This document shows positions 62,684 through 64,000 of a stretch of DNA of 64,000 nt, in pieces. The number at the start of each line of letters is the position of its first letter. Position 1 is the stretch's first letter. This stretch comes from Alphaproteobacteria bacterium (lineage in GTDB: Bacteria > Myxococcota_A > UBA796 > GCA-2862545): positions 248,001 through 312,000 of the forward strand of contig JACKER010000009.1 of the NCBI GenBank assembly GCA_020632925.1, in the 5' to 3' direction. The translations under genes and the position numbers were made by a program. Below the pieces are notes generated by a model that did not search any database, was not told where the DNA came from, and was given only the letters and a program-made list of their open reading frames with translations.

Positions 62684-64000
62684 GCACCCGATCGAGCAGC
62701 CGGACCGCGAGCCGGCGTTCCGCGAAGCCCTGACCGACCTCCTCCGTCAGCGCCGTCGCCCGCTGGACCGTCGTCCGGCTCACGTCGCCCGGACGCACCA
62801 GCTGCACCAGCGTCGCGACCGGCGTGACGAGCTCGCTCTCGCGGGGGTCGACCACCCCCGCCCGCAGCTTGTCCAGCCACTGCATCGCCACGTCGTGCTC
62901 GCCCGTCTCGGCGTGCGAACACGCCAACACCGCCGCCGCCTGGCGCTCCGCCCAGGGGAGCACCGCGCGGGCCTCGACGATCGCGTCCGCGAGCACCTTG
63001 CGGGCCTCCTCGTGGCGCCCCTGCTCCACCCGCAGCATCCCCAGCTGTAGCTGGGTGACCGCGCGCTCGATCCGCGCGCCGCGCTGCGAGAGCTCCTGCA
63101 TCGCCTCCGAGAGCTCGGCCTCGGCCTCGTCGAACCGCCCCTGATCCTGGTGGATCGCCGCCAGACGCCGCAGGGTGACGGCCTCCTGGATCCGGTCGCC
63201 CGTCTCCGCGAGCAGCAGGAGCGCGTCGCGCAGGGTCTGCTCACCGGTCTCGAGGTCGCCGATCTCCCCCATCGCCCACCCGCGGACCGACAGGGCCTGG
63301 CCCTCGCGCGTCCGGTCGCCCATCCGCCGAGCGGTGGTCTGCGCCAGCTCCAACCGACTGAACGCCTCCTTCGGACGCGCCATGCGGATGAGCGCGATCG
63401 AGAAGCCGAGGAGCAGCAGCACGCTCGAGCGGTGGTCGCCGACCTCGCCGAGGATCTGGAGGGCCTCGTTGCCGTGGCGCTCGGCCTCGACCGGATCGTG
63501 GCGCTTCTCGAGGAGGAACCCGGCCAGGTTCATGTACAGCAGGCCCTCGGTCCACCGGTCTCCGACCCGCCGCAGCACCCGCAGCGCCCGGTCGTATTCG
63601 AGGGCCGCCTCGTCGATGCAGTCCTGCTGCGTGAGGACCTCGGCGAACAGCTCGCGGGCACGCCCCTCGCCCGCGCGGTCGCCGAGCCGCGTGTACAGCT
63701 CGATCGCCTCGCGCAGGTCGTTCGCAGCCTCCTCGAGCCGACCCTGGTCCGCCCGCACGCGACCGAGGCCCATCGCGGCCCGCGCCTGCCCGTCGAGGTG
63801 GTGCGGCGCGATGCGCATCGCCTCCTCGAAGTCCGCGATCGCCGGTCCGATCCGATCGCGTGAGAAGTGGTGGAAGCCACGGTCCACGAGCAGCCGCGCG
63901 AGGAGCCGACGATCGGGATCGGCCTGGGAGCGCCCGAGCTCGATCGAGGTGTCGAGGAGCGACTCGAGCAGCGGCAACGGCCCGCGGGCCTGGAGCACCG
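62655..64000 (-). CDS. TPR protein, C-terminal part (cut by window edge)
   Basis: At least 447 residues in the window; the N-terminus is beyond the edge. It consists of many TPR units of 34-40 residues (ARAAMGLGRVRADQGRLEEAANDL, NLAGFLLEKRHDPVEAERHGNEAL, RRLAAIHQDQGRFDEAEAELSEAM), the classic alternating helix pattern. In such bacteria long TPR C-termini are often attached to Ser/Thr kinases or SARP/NB-ARC regulators, so the missing part may carry one. This is inference. Confidence 0.8.
   Translation of the reverse strand, partial: VLQARGPLPLLESLLDTSIELGRSQADPDRRLLARLLVDRGFHHFSRDRIGPAIADFEEAMRIAPHHLDGQARAAMGLGRVRADQGRLEEAANDLREAIELYTRLGDRAGEGRARELFAEVLTQQDCIDEAALEYDRALRVLRRVGDRWTEGLLYMNLAGFLLEKRHDPVEAERHGNEALQILGEVGDHRSSVLLLLGFSIALIRMARPKEAFSRLELAQTTARRMGDRTREGQALSVRGWAMGEIGDLETGEQTLRDALLLLAETGDRIQEAVTLRRLAAIHQDQGRFDEAEAELSEAMQELSQRGARIERAVTQLQLGMLRVEQGRHEEARKVLADAIVEARAVLPWAERQAAAVLACSHAETGEHDVAMQWLDKLRAGVVDPRESELVTPVATLVQLVRPGDVSRTTVQRATALTEEVGQGFAERRLAVRLLDRVLSRDATAHG

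Overview
The window is very GC-rich and densely packed. GTG and TTG starts are common, adjacent genes often share ATGA/GTGA stop-start overlaps, and intergenic gaps are short. Eukaryote-like signalling proteins (PP2C phosphatase, Ser/Thr kinase, FHA protein, class III cyclase), TPR lipoproteins, MoxR/VWA pairs and AgI/TolA-type envelope proteins sit beside ordinary housekeeping genes. This combination suggests a chromosomal segment of a free-living bacterium of the Myxococcota or a related deltaproteobacterial lineage. That assignment is an inference; no rRNA or other decisive marker is present. I see no phage, insertion sequence, integrase or CRISPR array.

Region by region. 1-8527: glycosyltransferase (cut by the window edge), DEDDh exonuclease fused to a WYL domain, TPR and lipoproteins, queG, a PfkB sugar/nucleoside kinase, trxB, a rhomboid protease with a long soluble tail, and a LON-domain protein. 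8528-15765: a membrane-anchored PP2C phosphatase, a VWA protein and its membrane partner, then a minus-strand methyltransferase/TerB-like/GAF group. 15796-26904: a 1026-residue protein with an aspartoacylase-type N-terminus, topoisomerase III with a histone-H1-like repeat tail, a phosphopantetheinyl transferase, a sigma-region-2-like protein of unknown role, and an overlapping operon of TPR/dead-zincin protein, metallo-beta-lactamase hydrolase and a HisKA-receiver-adenylate cyclase hybrid. 26918-33166: guaA, a secreted HhH protein and a secreted propeller-like protein that share a C-terminal segment, xdhC, an HTH-receiver regulator and a stand-alone histidine-kinase dimerisation domain. 33111-39281: FHA protein, then the housekeeping block dnaB, rplI, rpsF, pth, rplY, prs and tRNA-Gln. 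rpsR is absent from the rpsF-rplI gap.

39335-43914 holds a MoxR ATPase / DUF4291-like / CoxE-type VWA module facing a NYN-LOTUS RNA-metabolism protein. 43923-46847: an alpha-toroid-like membrane-anchored protein, a methyltransferase and a TolB-like propeller. 45798-58287 is the most system-like part: eleven minus-strand genes, nearly all exported or in membranes (TPR lipoprotein, small CarboxypepD_reg-like protein, TolA-like long-helix protein, second lipoprotein, family 5 solute-binding protein, a complete Opp-type ABC transporter, an outer-membrane-barrel protein and a beta-propeller). I propose it encodes one envelope-spanning apparatus linked to peptide (or similar) uptake. 58455-64000: a membrane-anchored Ser/Thr kinase, dusB-like tRNA dihydrouridine synthase, an SDR dehydrogenase, an SRPBCC-like protein, an unknown protein and a TPR protein that runs off the end.

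Two sequence-level regularities recur. Convergent gene pairs are separated by tight hairpins that carry the stop codons, or simply overlap at their 3' ends. A GCTA(T/C)-type hexamer lies 19-48 bases ahead of several first-in-operon genes and may be the local -10 element. All functions are read from motifs by eye; no database search was run.
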